Shown here: piece by piece, positions 6,131 through 6,155 of the stretch
Layout of the letters: each line of letters starts with the position of its first letter
Position numbering within the stretch: position 1 is the first letter of the stretch
NCBI GenBank assembly: GCA_021774995.1
Contig: JAJFIM010000316.1
Location: 1 to 6,155, forward strand
Direction of reading: 5' to 3'
Length of the DNA stretch: 6,155 bases
Source: Alphaproteobacteria bacterium
Lineage (GTDB): Bacteria; Pseudomonadota; Alphaproteobacteria; SMXP01
Notes under the pieces: generated by a model
Database searches by the model: none
What the model saw: the letters and a program-made list of their open reading frames with translations, nothing else
What the model was told of the DNA's origin: nothing
Program-made: the position numbers and the translations under genes

Positions 6131-6155
6131 GTGCCAGAGAAGGAAGACAAGTCCA
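6131..6155 (+). CDS. Possible start of a downstream gene (first 8 codons only)
   Basis: GTG at 6131 opens a frame reading MPEKEDKS to the window edge, with G or C at most third positions, like the genes upstream. GGAA sits about 12 bases before it, similar to the long Shine-Dalgarno spacing of smc. A short charged hydrophilic N-terminus would suit an AtpI-like ATP synthase accessory protein, which I loosely recall near smc in some alphaproteobacteria, but eight residues cannot establish this. A competing frame opens at ATG 6093 (MIGRLSRWKYEITCQ) and also stays open to the edge; its codon use looks less gene-like. Confidence 0.25.

Overview
This window looks like an ordinary chromosomal core region from a moderately GC-rich alphaproteobacterium. 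The assignment rests on the gene order mutY - DUF721/DciA-like - DsbA-like thioredoxin - smc. It also rests on SMC features I recognise from alphaproteobacteria: an ITHHALSMSRMDRLYGVTM-type C-terminus and a hinge ending in GDLWRWDGF. I cannot name a genus. I see no rRNA or tRNA gene, insertion sequence, integrase, CRISPR array or phage signature, and no sign of recent transfer.

Layout. Positions 952 to 1 (minus strand) hold mutY, a DNA repair adenine glycosylase. It is complete at its N-terminus and cut by the window edge near its C-terminus. Positions 953-1035 form a divergent spacer with a candidate mutY promoter and an awkward start region for the next gene. A DUF721/DciA-like gene on the plus strand ends at 1614. 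A 77-base gap follows, holding the best promoter match in the window. Then come a membrane-anchored DsbA-like thiol oxidoreductase (1692-2357), a 100-base spacer with several possible hairpins, and a full-length smc (2458-5928). A candidate intrinsic terminator spans the smc stop codon. The last 200 or so bases are AT-richer and non-coding. They contain a perfect Shine-Dalgarno followed by a 10-codon frame, a perfect TTGACA hexamer, a 14-base imperfect inverted repeat, and possibly the first codons of another gene at 6131.

How the genes relate. Three of the four products serve chromosome upkeep: MutY removes A opposite 8-oxoguanine, DciA-like proteins work with the replicative helicase, and SMC compacts and segregates the chromosome. 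The DsbA-like protein is the exception, because it acts outside the cytoplasm; its place here is probably conserved synteny. DUF721, dsbA and smc share a strand and may be partly co-transcribed, with an extra promoter in front of dsbA.

I found no convincing new system. The items most worth a second look are non-coding: the structured smc leader, the SD-mini-ORF/inverted-repeat region after smc, and the start of the DUF721 gene. All are hypotheses from reading the sequence by eye; no folding or database search was run.
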